A stretch of DNA of 64,000 nt from Dictyobacter kobayashii (GCF_003967555.1 NZ_BIFS01000001.1:5890001-5954000); one strand, 5' to 3'; shown: positions 8,885 to 16,925, numbered from the stretch's first letter. The notes: generated by a model from the sequence alone, not told the origin. Made by a program: numbers and translations.

Positions 8885-9466
8885 CTATGCTATGGGCGTC
8901 CCTGAAGTGAGATTGTGCTCGAATCCATACAGCAGCCCCCAGACTCCCTGCGCAAAAATTGCTCCATGCTGCTCAACAAGCAGTTCAATCTGTGGAAGAT
9001 TCTCGGTGGCATTGCCAATCGTTGGCATCCCTCCCATAGACAAATCATACGTGCTCATATGGCAGGGACAGGGACCAAGAACGTTGTAGGCAGCCCGGTA
9101 GTGATCGGCGAGCGAACACCCCATATGGACACAAGTCGTGCTAAAGGCCACCACATCTCCTTGTGGTCCTACACCATCCAGGGCTGGAGTTCCCAGGCGA
9201 ATCAGGTAGCAACTCTGTCCTTTCAGTGGATAGTCAAAGGCAACAGGCTTACCCACGTGCAAATCATTGAGATGGGCAATCTGCACCTGTGGATAGGAGG
9301 TCAGGGTTTGTGTCTGCCCAGGGGCCAGGATACGCGTGAGTATCGTTCCGATTGCTCCACCAACAATCAGGCCAGTGCCAGCCACACCAGCATTTACCAT
9401 AAGCTGCCGACGAGTCAAACGTAATTCATGAGCATGAGGTGTAGGGGGAGATGGTTCAGTTTCCAT
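8885..9466 (-). CDS. aioB: Arsenite oxidase small subunit AioB (Rieske 2Fe-2S)
   Basis: 193 residues. The N-terminus has a Tat-like signal (TRRQLMVNAGVAG followed by a hydrophobic segment, residues ~18-45), and the Rieske domain follows with CVHMGCSL and CPCHMSTYD giving the Cys-His/Cys-His cluster ligands. AioB passes electrons from the molybdenum subunit to a cytochrome or copper protein and carries the pair through the Tat pathway. It is first in the operon. The divergent gap 9467-9751 holds the promoter of the Y-RNA locus. An ArsN-like acetyltransferase occurs at 31.1 kb. Confidence 0.9.
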   Translation of the reverse strand: METEPSPPTPHAHELRLTRRQLMVNAGVAGTGLIVGGAIGTILTRILAPGQTQTLTSYPQVQIAHLNDLHVGKPVAFDYPLKGQSCYLIRLGTPALDGVGPQGDVVAFSTTCVHMGCSLADHYRAAYNVLGPCPCHMSTYDLSMGGMPTIGNATENLPQIELLVEQHGAIFAQGVWGLLYGFEHNLTSGTPIA

Positions 9467-9648
9467 ATGCTAATTCTCACTTTTTACAGAAATATCAACG
9501 CTATACTCAGCCATCTGCCGCATCGCTTGCAGAAAGAAAAATCCTGGTCTCATGCTCAGTATAATAACAGCAGACAAAGCGCACAGTGAGGGGTGCAGAT
9601 ACTTTTTGGTTGAAATGAGAAAATAGCCGAAAAATGCTTGAAAATCCC

Positions 9649-9677
9649 TTGACTCAGCTAAATTTATCAGTTATTAT
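9649..9677 (+). promoter_or_regulatory. Strong sigma-70-type promoter of the Y-RNA/TROVE locus
   Basis: TTGACT (9649-9654), a 17-base spacer and TATTAT (9672-9677). It would start transcription near 9685, giving a ~65-base leader with GGAGGT before the ATG at 9752. No other promoter of this quality is seen before the Y-RNA array, so the array may be carried on this transcript or have weaker internal promoters. Confidence 0.7.
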
Positions 9678-9751
9678 CTCTATAGACGTTAACTACTTGA
9701 CAAATAGCAGCTACTTATGGAAATGTCAATCACAGATGGAGGTAGGCAGAG

Positions 9752-9970
9752 ATGACTCAACTTGCTACAACTCCTGTCCACATTCGCATTCAGGGGCGCA
9801 GTGAAGAAGTGCAACTGGCGCAGCTCGGTGTCGCGAATACCGTGGATGACCTCCAATTAAAAGAGGCCGTGGTGCGTTACCTGGATCTACCAGCGGATGC
9901 CCTGGCCAGCCACGTGATTGTGCGGACGACTCAGGCCATAATTATACGTCCTGAGGCGCTCTACGGTTAA
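9752..9970 (+). CDS. Small putative beta-grasp (ubiquitin-like) protein
   Basis: 72 residues. The predicted order is strand VHIRIQG, strand EEVQLAQL, a helix DLQLKEAVVRYLDL, then HVIVRT and AIIIRPEALYG, which fits a compact beta-grasp fold like MoaD or prokaryotic ubiquitin-like proteins. It ends in Tyr-Gly rather than the Gly-Gly needed for adenylation, so it may be a binding domain or a variant modifier. A ThiF/E1-like gene lies 3.7 kb downstream on the same strand. GGAGGT precedes the ATG. The fold is inferred from pattern alone. Confidence 0.5.
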   Translation: MTQLATTPVHIRIQGRSEEVQLAQLGVANTVDDLQLKEAVVRYLDLPADALASHVIVRTTQAIIIRPEALYG

Positions 9971-9989
9971 GCAAAACAGAGTGAAGCGG

Positions 9990-10072
9990 GTCCGGGACGT
10001 ACTCCAACTGGGAGAGCTTACAAACAATTTTGGGTTGTTATTATGTGCCCTCACGACATGTATGTCCCGGGC
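9990..10072 (+). ncRNA. Y-RNA candidate 1 (short form)
   Basis: The ends pair (9992-10002 with 10060-10070, one G-U, extendable outward by two pairs). The 5' strand then carries CTCCAACT and GAGCTTACAAAC (10014-10025), both shared with the other copies. It lacks the tRNA-like module, so it is a minimal form about 83 nt long. An upper helix is not obvious. Confidence 0.5.
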
Positions 10073-10100
10073 AGTTTCCCTTCTTTGAAGCAGACTTTTT

Positions 10101-10241
10101 CTGCCCTGTATTCTCATGTGTTGAACATACAAACTGGTTTTTTTCGCCTCGGCGGGAAAATGTTGGTTCGAGCCCAACGCTCTTCCTGAAAAGGAACTGC
10201 TGGTCCTACGGGACCATGTTCAATAAACTTGTACAGGGCAG
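10101..10241 (+). ncRNA. Y-RNA candidate 2 with T-arm-like module
   Basis: The ends form a perfect 10-bp helix (10101-10110 with 10232-10241). A 5' unpaired stretch, an upper helix (TTGAAC 10121-10126 with GTTCAA 10218-10223) and ACAAAC follow. Inside is a canonical T-arm at 10162-10178: 5-bp stem with loop TTCGAGC. Two further small hairpins (10184-10195 and 10202-10214) sit where an acceptor and a D-arm would be expected. Confidence 0.65.
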
Positions 10242-10283
10242 TCCAGATCTTATCTAATACTTTTCATTTTTATGTGCTATCTC

Positions 10284-10436
10284 GGTTGGGGTGCGCCTCC
10301 AACAGTACGAGCTTACAAACTTTTGGATTTTTAATCCGGATGCTGCAGGTTCGATTCCTGTCGGGCTCACTTTAGAGCCCGTAGCTCAAAGGTAGAGCGC
10401 CTGTTTTCATGCTCATGCAACTCGTGCACCCCAGCC
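10284..10436 (+). ncRNA. Y-RNA candidate 3 (YrlA-like, circularly permuted tRNA mimic)
   Basis: An 11-bp terminal helix (10284-10294 with 10426-10436) is followed by a 12-base 5' bulge and ACGAG/CTCGT (10307-10311, 10421-10425). Internal elements run in permuted tRNA order: T-arm 10345-10361 with loop TTCGATT, 3' acceptor strand CGGGCTC (10362-10368), a 6-base loop, 5' acceptor strand GAGCCCG (10375-10381), then D-arm GCTC/GAGC (10384-10398) with GG in its loop. This is the arrangement known for bacterial YrlA RNAs, which bind Ro60-like proteins and mimic tRNA. Confidence 0.85.
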
Positions 10437-10463
10437 TTGATATATATTATTATTGATGATTAT

Positions 10464-10619
10464 CTGTCCTGTGCTCCAATCTGAAGAGCGTACATACAGT
10501 TGCCTTTCTCATTAACTTCTTGGATTGGATGCGGGTCGAGTCCTGAACTCTGAAACTGGTTGTAGTCATCCATCGGGATGATGCCATCAGAGCCCGCTCT
10601 TTTTACTCGCACAGGACAG
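10464..10619 (+). ncRNA. Y-RNA candidate 4 (divergent)
   Basis: A perfect 11-bp terminal helix (10464-10474 with 10609-10619), the shared TCCAAT in the 5' bulge, and a 7-bp upper helix (10484-10490 with 10595-10601). The T-arm-like GGGTCGAGTCC segment near 10533 is imperfect and a CATCC/GGATG hairpin follows. GACTTTTTT directly after the end may stop transcription. Its 11-base string TGTGCTCCAAT recurs at 10849-10859, perhaps a decayed sixth copy. Confidence 0.6.
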
Positions 10620-10656
10620 ACTTTTTTGCTCTACGATAACTCTTATACCGACCGGC

Positions 10657-10795
10657 ACCGGGCGCATTCTAACTAAACGAGCTTACAAACATTTGAGTGA
10701 TCATTGTGGGTTCGAGTCCCACCAGCCTTTAAAGCTGTAGCCAAATGGTATAGGCGAATGTCTTTAACATAGCTCTTTTGACTCGTGCGCCCGGT
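10657..10795 (+). ncRNA. Y-RNA candidate 5 with T- and D-arm-like elements
   Basis: A 9-bp terminal helix (10657-10665 with 10787-10795), a bulge containing TCTAACT, ACGAG/CTCGT (10677-10681 with 10782-10786) and CTTACAAAC. The T-arm at 10706-10722 is perfect (GTGGG, loop TTCGAGT, CCCAC). A short acceptor-like hairpin CAGC/GCTG (10723-10737) and D-arm GCC/GGC (10740-10755) with GG in the loop follow, the same permuted order as candidate 3. Confidence 0.75.
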
Positions 10796-10868
10796 ACTGG
10801 TTTATAATATTGTTTCTCTTAAAAAAATTGCATACAGCCTTGATGCTGTGTGCTCCAATGGTGATGTG

Positions 10869-12340
10869 ATGACACAGAATCCCCTGCTGAGACGGATGTG
10901 CGTGTTTCGATCCTCAACTCGTTTCTCACCACACCACACCGCAAACTTGAAGAGCTCGCGCCGCTGCATACGAGCGCGCTTGAGCACGATCCTCTTTTCT
11001 ATAGCCGCCTGGCTCTGTGGTACTTTGCCAAAGGTGAGGTGCGGGATCATAAGCTGTTGTTCGTGGCGCACCTGGCGACCAGCGAGTATCCAGAGTTCCG
11101 TGAGGCGGCCTGGGTGCTCTTGCAGAAGCTGGCACCGTACGAGGTAGCACGAGCACTCGACCACACCAAAAAGGTAATTGGCAAGACACCGCGTTCGTTC
11201 AAGGGGGCCGTTGCCCATTACCTGCAGACGCGTGAGAATAATCCGCGCCAATTTGATGGCGCGGCACTGCGCGCCCGCAACGATCTTAAGCATCTGTATG
11301 CCAGCCTGCGCATCAAGCCGGGACCCCGAGCCCAGGCCATCCTCTTCGATGAGAAGCCGCCGGAGGATAGTCCGTTGTTCGCGCTCAAGAGCCTGGCGCA
11401 GGCCGCTACATCTGAGGAGCAGGCGCGGATCATTGTAGAGCAAAAGATTCCGTATACCACGGCAATCGGGGCGCTTAAAAGCATGACGCCCGTGATACTG
11501 GTGGCGCTGATCAACGCCATGTCGCCGCAGGAGGTGATCAATAACATGGCCTCGCTGAAGAAGCGCGGCGCCATGGATAATCCTGAGGTCAAGGCCTTGA
11601 TCGATCAGAAGCTGGCTGAGGCCAAGACTAACAAGCGTGTCTCGACGATGAAGGCCAGGAAGGCACTGGAGGCGACACGCCTGGATGTCGAGACCGAGCG
11701 GGCATTGACCGAGATAATGGATCAGCGGATCGCGGACAAAGTCGAGATCAAGCGCCCTACGGCGTTGTTTGTGGATAAGAGCGGCTCGATGTCGCAGGCG
11801 ATCACAGTATCGAAGCAGCTGGCGGCCCTGATCAGCGCGGTCACGACGGCTGACTTCTATGTCTACGCCTTTGATACAGCGGCCTTTGATATCAAGGCTG
11901 ATGTTCCTGCCGGAAAGCGGGCGGCGTTGAGCGATTGGGAGAAGGCATTCCAGTTTATCAAGGCCAACGGTGGAACCTCGCTGGGTGTGGCCCTGGCACA
12001 GATGATGAAGAAAAAGCAGTATGTCGAGCAGATATTGATCGTGACCGATGAAGGTGAACAGCGCGCCGCTGTTGGCCGATGCCTGGGTGGCGTATAAAGA
12101 GGCCTTGAATGTCGCGCCCTCGATCATCATTGTTCAGGTTGGTGGTGCATATGAGCGCGTGGCCCAGAGTTTGTTGGAACATGGGGTGGAGCTGACCCGC
12201 TATCGCTTTGAGGGAGATTACTACTCGCTGCCCAATGTGGTGGAATTGCTGGCACAGCCTTCGCGGCCGAGCTGGTCGAGGTTATTATGGGCTATGAGCT
12301 GCCGCGTCGCCCGGACCTTGTTGCTCAGGGGCATGAGTAG
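10869..12340 (+). CDS. Ro60-like TROVE/vWA protein (three frameshifts)
   Basis: Repaired length about 490 residues, starting MTQNPLLRRD at 10869. The first ~290 residues are helical repeats typical of TROVE (Ro60/Rsr); one diagnostic stretch is KIPYTTAIGALKSMTP, followed by INNMASLKKRGAMDNPEV. The C-terminal vWA domain has the metal-binding DKSGSMS, GGTSLG and VTDEG. Frame breaks are near 10894 (one base lost), 12056 (one gained or two lost) and 12265 (one lost), so only 10898-12097 reads as one long frame. Ro60 proteins form a ring that binds Y RNAs and misfolded RNA and can tether exonucleases. The adjacent Y-RNA array strongly supports this role. Confidence 0.85.
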
Positions 12341-12450
12341 GCCGGGGAGTGGAGCATGCATAGTGTTTGCTCCACTCCCAACCAGACGGTGGCAGGAAGG
12401 ATCAATACACCTCGCTTCATGCGAAGACGAGAGGAGAAAGTTCATAGAAA

Positions 12451-12616
12451 CACGAATTGTACGCGTGGGGCTTGTCCCCGCTTCCTCCGTTCTCGCCTGA
12501 AAAGGCAACAATAATAATGCTATGCGCTTAAATAAATAGCTGCAAAATATTCTTCTTATTGCTTTTTCGAGCGGGAATGTTAAAAGCGGGGGCAAGACCC
12601 GCACGTACAATTCGTG
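12451..12616. repeat. Inverted pair of dispersed repeats between operon genes
   Basis: The left end (12451-12463) and right end (12604-12616) are exact 13-base inverted copies. Next to each lies the GGGGCAAG-type hairpin core, in opposite orientations (12464-12482 and 12582-12603). The 166-base unit looks like a MITE or paired insertion and could fold in the mRNA, separating expression of the TROVE gene from the two genes that follow. Confidence 0.6.
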
Positions 12617-12676
12617 TTTTTGGTAGCCTGATTGAGGCCCCCGAGCTCAAAGCTTGAAGGATCTGAGATAGACAAT

Positions 12677-13680
12677 ATGCCGAAGAAATCTGAGAAACGA
12701 GCTACCACAGCCAGGATTGACGCCCGCGACCTGATTGCCCGCCTGAGCCAGCAGAGTCAGACCCTGCGGGAGCGAGAACTGATTGCTCCCTTGCTACTGG
12801 GGGACGTATGCGGACGCGCCTCGATGGATTGGTGTATGAGTTTCGGGTCCGTGAGCGTTTCCATGGCTGGGGCCGCTTTCGCCCCACCAATGAGAGTGAG
12901 GCACAATTCATCGAGGAGGCACTGCCCTGGGAGCGAGGAGCATATCTCGAACTGTTCCCAGCGCTACGGGTGTTGTTACTGTGGCCCGATCACAGTGGTC
13001 CGTTTCCTGGTACCTGGTTGGCCCTGCCCTATAATGAGGGGGATGCCCGCCAGCGCTTTGGATTGCCGATGGAGCCGCTGCCGGTCTTTTTGTGTGATCC
13101 GATGGCGGGCGCGGAACGTTTCGAGCGCGTCATAGTACGCGTTGACGGAGGCACGCTCTGGTTTGAAGGCTCCGATCTGCGGGCCGATCCTGTGCACGCC
13201 GAGTGGTTGCGTGAGGCGTCTGGTCGGCAGGAAGATAATACGCTCTTGCCAGGACTGGCCTCCTCTGAGCGCCTGGCCTTGCTGCTCTGGTGTATCCACC
13301 AGTTAGAGCTGGCAGGCACATTGCCTGCGACTGGATTGCAAGCGCCGCAGCAACGTCACGAGCAGCGCAACTGGCTGGCTGGGCAGGTGCAGCGGCGAGC
13401 GCTTGAAGAACAGTTGCGCCACGCGCTGAGCAAAGCGGATGCCAGACTCCATAGTTTTAGCGAGATCAATGCCAACGATGGTTCACTGCGTCACCTGGTC
13501 GTAGAGTGGAGTGAGCACGGACAGCGCCGCCGCTACCGCTCTCTGGTTGATCCACGCCTTACCGTCGTCTCCAGTGGCATCTGTCTGAGCGGGCAGGACC
13601 GCAATTTCGACCTGACCAGCCTGGTGAATGTGATGGCGGCATCCCCTTCCTGGGCAGCATATGATGAAGAGGATCTGTAA
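12677..13680 (+). CDS. Conserved-looking protein of unknown function in TROVE/E1 operon (frameshifted)
   Basis: Repaired length about 334 residues from MPKKSEKRATTARID at 12677. The frame breaks in the G5 run at 12799-12803 (one base lost) and continues with RTRLDGLVYEFRVRERFHGWG. I do not recognise the family. It shows a charged N-terminal helix, a middle part rich in aromatic residues and short strands (LYLELFPALRVLLLW-like), a helical segment with EEQLRHALSKADARLH, and a strand-rich C-terminus. No transmembrane segment is visible. It ends two bases before the E1-like gene, so the pair is almost certainly co-translated; a partner or substrate adaptor for that enzyme is possible. Confidence 0.6.
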
Positions 13681-13682
13681 AG

Positions 13683-14338
13683 ATGACACAACAGCCCTTG
13701 AATCCCCAAAGCCCCTTCTTCCATGAGGAACGGCACGCGACCCTGGAACCTTTCGCCGCGCAGCTGATCACGATCTGTGGAGCGGGCACGCTGGGCGCGA
13801 ACGTGGCTGAGACACTGGCGCGCATGGGTTTCACCCGGCTGCGCGTGATCGATAAGGACCGTATCGAGGTACGCAACCTCTCCGGACAACCCTATAGCCG
13901 GGCCGAGGTTGGCGCCCCAAAGCGCGTGCGCTGGCGCATATGCTCTATCGAGCGGTTCAGGCCAAAGTAGAGCCCCAGGTCGTCGAGTTGAGCGCGACAA
14001 ATGCGCCCGAGTTGCTGAAAGGCAGCGCGCTGGTAGTAGATGCCTTTGATAATGTCCAGGCGCGGGCAGCGGTTAGCCAGGCTATCCGGGCCGCTTCTCT
14101 GCCCTGCCTGCATATCGGCTTTAGTGGTGATGGATTATATGGCAATGGACTATGGGAGCCGCGCTACCAGGTACCACAAGAGGTGCCCGGCGATCCCTGC
14201 GATTATCCCCTGACACGTCCTCTGGCCCTGATGCTGAGCGCACTGGCCGCGCGGACCATCACCGATTTTTTTCGCCTCGGCCAGGCGCACGATTTCGAAC
14301 TCACCTGGAACGACTTGAAGGTGCAATACCGACAATAG
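13683..14338 (+). CDS. ThiF/E1-like adenylyltransferase (frameshifted)
   Basis: Repaired length about 218 residues. ITICGAGTLGANVAETLARM is the ATP-binding Rossmann motif; VIDKDRIEVRNLSGQ is the segment holding the catalytic Asp, with Gly where many E1 enzymes have the Arg of NLxRQ. A candidate catalytic Cys lies in GDPCDYPLTR. The frame breaks at the C4 run 13917-13920 (one base lost). E1-like enzymes adenylate the C-terminus of ubiquitin-like or sulfur-carrier proteins. Here the only visible candidate substrate is the 72-residue protein at 9752. No E2, JAB or RING gene is seen nearby. Confidence 0.8.
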
Positions 14339-14404
14339 ACCTGTTAAAGGGCTGGAATGGTTGCGCTCATATGCTATCCTCGAATTATTCAATGAATGAC
14401 CCGG

Positions 14405-14464
14405 TTATTGTTGATTTTTTTCGTGCAGGAACGGGATAAGCGGGGCAAGTCCCGCACGTACAGA
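14405..14464. repeat. Dispersed ~70-nt repeat copy
   Basis: TTGTTGATTTTTTTCGTGC, then GGAACGGGATAAGCGGGG and CAAGTCCCGCACGTAC. Same family as 12.6, 22.6, 49.5, 51.2 and 61.9 kb. It lies between the E1-like and MOSC genes. Confidence 0.65.
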
Positions 14465-14474
14465 AGGGTTGGAT

Positions 14475-15031
14475 ATGGTTATTTATGATGATGTAGGGGT
14501 GGTGACGGCGGTGAGTTGTAGCGGGGTGCATGACTTTAGCAAGCCGAATCAGGAGTGGATTCGGTTGTTGACGGGGTTGGGTGTGGAGGGGGATGCACAT
14601 ATAGGGAAGACGGTGCAGCACCGGTCGCGGGTGGCGGTTGATCCGACGCAGCCTAATTTGCGGCAGGTACATTTGATCCATTCGGAACTGCATGAGGAGT
14701 TGCAGGCGGCCGGCTTTGAGGTGTCGGCGGGACAGATGGGCGAGAATGTGACCACGCAAGGTATTGATTTGCTGGGGCTGCCAACGGGTACGCGGCTATA
14801 TTTGGGAGAGAGTGCAGTGGTCGAGGTGACTGGTTTGCGCAATCCTTGTGGACAATTGAATGGTTTGCAGCCGGCCTGATGGCGGCGGTGCTCGGCCGCG
14901 ATGAGCAGGGACAACTTATCCGTAAGGCGGGCGTGATGGGGATCGTGCTGGTGGAAGGCGAGGTGCGGCCTGGAGATATTATTCGGGTTGAGTTACCACC
15001 TGAGCCACACCGGCCATTGGAGCGCGTCTAA
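14475..15031 (+). CDS. MOSC domain protein (frameshifted)
   Basis: Repaired length about 185 residues. The segment GVEGDAHIG...VQHRSR, then GQMGENVTTQGIDLLGLP, GTRLYLGESAVVEVTGLRNPC and the C-terminal RKAGVMGIVLVEGEVRPGD are the MOSC fold with the conserved Cys that contacts sulfur. The shift is near 14871 (one base lost), just after the conserved Cys. MOSC proteins move sulfur or bind molybdenum cofactor; this one resembles stand-alone YiiM-like proteins. It follows the repeat after the E1-like gene and probably has its own start of transcription. Confidence 0.8.
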
Positions 15032-15114
15032 TCTTGATAGAGCGTATGGAGAAAATGAGGTAAGTTAGCAGTACTGGTGTTTTGATTTGAAGTACAAGAG
15101 AAAGGCCGAGCGAC

Positions 15115-15702
15115 ATGGAGAAGGAGGAGAGGCACGTGCGCCGCTTACCTGCCGATCTGGCAACCATCTTCGGTGAGGTGCGGACTGGCCGCCTGGTTTT
15201 GCGTCGTCTAAAGGAGAGTGATGGCCCTGTTTTATTCGCTGTGGATGGCGATCCAGCAACGCATCGCTATACTCCTGGCGGGCCTGCCCCGGACCTGGCC
15301 AGTTGTGAGCAGCGGCTACGAGGCTGGCTGGCGCACTGGAAGGAAGAGGGCTATGGCTACTGGGCAGTCGTGCTGCCGCAGACGGAGCAGGTCCTCGGCT
15401 TCGGTGGGGTCGTACATAGAGCCTGGAATGATCGGGATGTGCTCAACTTATATTACCGCTGCACTCCCAGCGCGTGGGGACACGGTTATGCCACCGAACT
15501 CGCTCAAACAGCGGTGGCCCTGGCACAGGAGTATCTGCCGCCGTGGCCAGTGATTGCTCTCACGAGACCAGGAAACATCGCATCTATGCGGACGGCTGAG
15601 CGGGCCGGCTTGCTACGACGTCCTGATCTCGATACCGAGTACATTGTTTTTGCTCTCAACTGGCCAGTGGACACGTTGCCCTCATCCTCTCCGAGGAGCT
15701 GA
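15115..15702 (+). CDS. GNAT acetyltransferase, RimJ/RimL type
   Basis: 195 residues. TGRLVLRRLKESD opens the fold; GYGYWAVVLPQTEQVLGFGG is the central sheet; CTPSAWGHGYATELAQTAV is the acetyl-CoA loop, with HG-GYA replacing the more usual RGxGxA; and NIASMRTAERAGL is the last helix. Members acetylate protein N-termini or small amines. The substrate is unknown. It converges on the dioxygenase gene with a 12-base gap and no visible terminator. Confidence 0.85.
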   Translation: MEKEERHVRRLPADLATIFGEVRTGRLVLRRLKESDGPVLFAVDGDPATHRYTPGGPAPDLASCEQRLRGWLAHWKEEGYGYWAVVLPQTEQVLGFGGVVHRAWNDRDVLNLYYRCTPSAWGHGYATELAQTAVALAQEYLPPWPVIALTRPGNIASMRTAERAGLLRRPDLDTEYIVFALNWPVDTLPSSSPRS

Positions 15703-15714
15703 TTAAGGCCTGTT

Positions 15715-16749
15715 CTAGTCTTCGTCGTTCTTTTCGGAATGGGGTGTGAGGGTCATGAGATTATTATCCATGTCGCCCATCATGGACATGGGCGCGCTTT
15801 GGCGTTTAGCCCTGGGTGCTGGTGGATGATTGGCGGCGCAGGGCGTCCCGAATTCAGGCTGGGCATAGGGAAGGTGGGTTGTGCCACGTCCCAGGATATG
15901 CAGATAGTTGCCCGCCTCGCCTTCGTAGGGTGCGCCGTGATTCCAGGGCACGAAGGAGCGCGCATTGCAGTAGTGGCCAACAAAGGCCCGGCGTGAGCGA
16001 TCCTTGCTCCGATTGGCGTGGGAGCGATGCAGGATATGGCCACCAAAGAAGACTACATCGCCAGGGTTGACCTCGGCCTTGATCTCTTTCCCCACGTATT
16101 TGCGGGCCACACGGGTCAGGCCATTGACGTTTTCATCGGTATTGCTGGCATTATAGATCGGCTCGATATCACTCAGCTCGCGCTGTCCATTCTCCGACTG
16201 ACCATCTGAATCGGGATAGACCGGCTCATTTTGCGAACCCACCGTCATCCACAGACAGCCATTCTCCTCATCGACGCGATCCAGGGCCAGCCAGGCACCA
16301 CATAATGTATCGGGGAAGGTTGGGATATAGTAGGAATCCTGGTGATAGCCCTGTCCCGGTTGGCCAGGATTCTTGAAGAAAAGCATCGACTGCAAGGCCA
16401 GCACATCGGGGCCAATCAAGGCCTCTAAGACATCGAGAACGCGTGGGTGGAGCAGGAAGCGCTCGTGGATAGGGAGCACGCGATGCAGCATATGCACACG
16501 CAGGTAATAAGAGATCTTCTTGTCGGGGTCCCAATCGGCGGGCGGTGGTGGCACGCCCGGGAAATGTTCCGTCCCAGTCAGAATGTGATCCATATGCTCA
16601 TTCATTTCCTGCACATCATCCAGTGGCACCAGGTTGGGCACAATCAGGAAACCCTGCTCGCGGAAAGTCACATACTCTTTCACACTGATCGGATACTGCT
16701 CATATTGTCTGGTTGGTGGAGTCGAATTGTGCTGTGGAGTAGTCGTCAT
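15715..16749 (-). CDS. Phytanoyl-CoA dioxygenase family protein
   Basis: 344 residues. The Fe(II)/2-oxoglutarate oxygenase signature is clear: GYHQDSYYI gives the His and Asp ligands, and GHILHRSHANRSKDRSRRAF gives the distal His and the Arg that binds 2-oxoglutarate. AAAGGAGC precedes the start. Members hydroxylate lipids or secondary metabolites. The last ~45 residues are a low-complexity tail rich in Pro, Met and Asp. It is divergent from an AraC-type regulator at 16926, which likely controls it. Confidence 0.9.
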   Translation of the reverse strand: MTTTPQHNSTPPTRQYEQYPISVKEYVTFREQGFLIVPNLVPLDDVQEMNEHMDHILTGTEHFPGVPPPPADWDPDKKISYYLRVHMLHRVLPIHERFLLHPRVLDVLEALIGPDVLALQSMLFFKNPGQPGQGYHQDSYYIPTFPDTLCGAWLALDRVDEENGCLWMTVGSQNEPVYPDSDGQSENGQRELSDIEPIYNASNTDENVNGLTRVARKYVGKEIKAEVNPGDVVFFGGHILHRSHANRSKDRSRRAFVGHYCNARSFVPWNHGAPYEGEAGNYLHILGRGTTHLPYAQPEFGTPCAANHPPAPRAKRQSAPMSMMGDMDNNLMTLTPHSEKNDED

Positions 16750-16925
16750 GCTCGCGCTCCTTTGTTACAATGTAGCTTGCATAAGTATAGGCATCTGCAA
16801 TGATAAGTAGCTCGCTCAAAGTGGTTAAGGATAGCATAAAAGAAAAAGACCAAAAGAGCGATAACTGGAATGAATGCGAATGTGTCTGAAATTGATCATA
16901 TTTTAGGCGTGAGAGGCAGGCAACG

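Noticed and set aside
10345..10398. A normal tRNA gene
   Set aside because: T-arm and D-arm are present but in reversed order, there is no anticodon arm and the whole is closed by a Y-type helix.
10802..12130. 442-codon frame on the minus strand
   Set aside because: It is antisense to the TROVE gene, whose TROVE and vWA motifs are clear.
12358..12500. C-terminal extension of the vWA frame into the repeat
   Set aside because: The frame is shifted near 12265; the correct frame stops at 12340, and the rest is repeat DNA.
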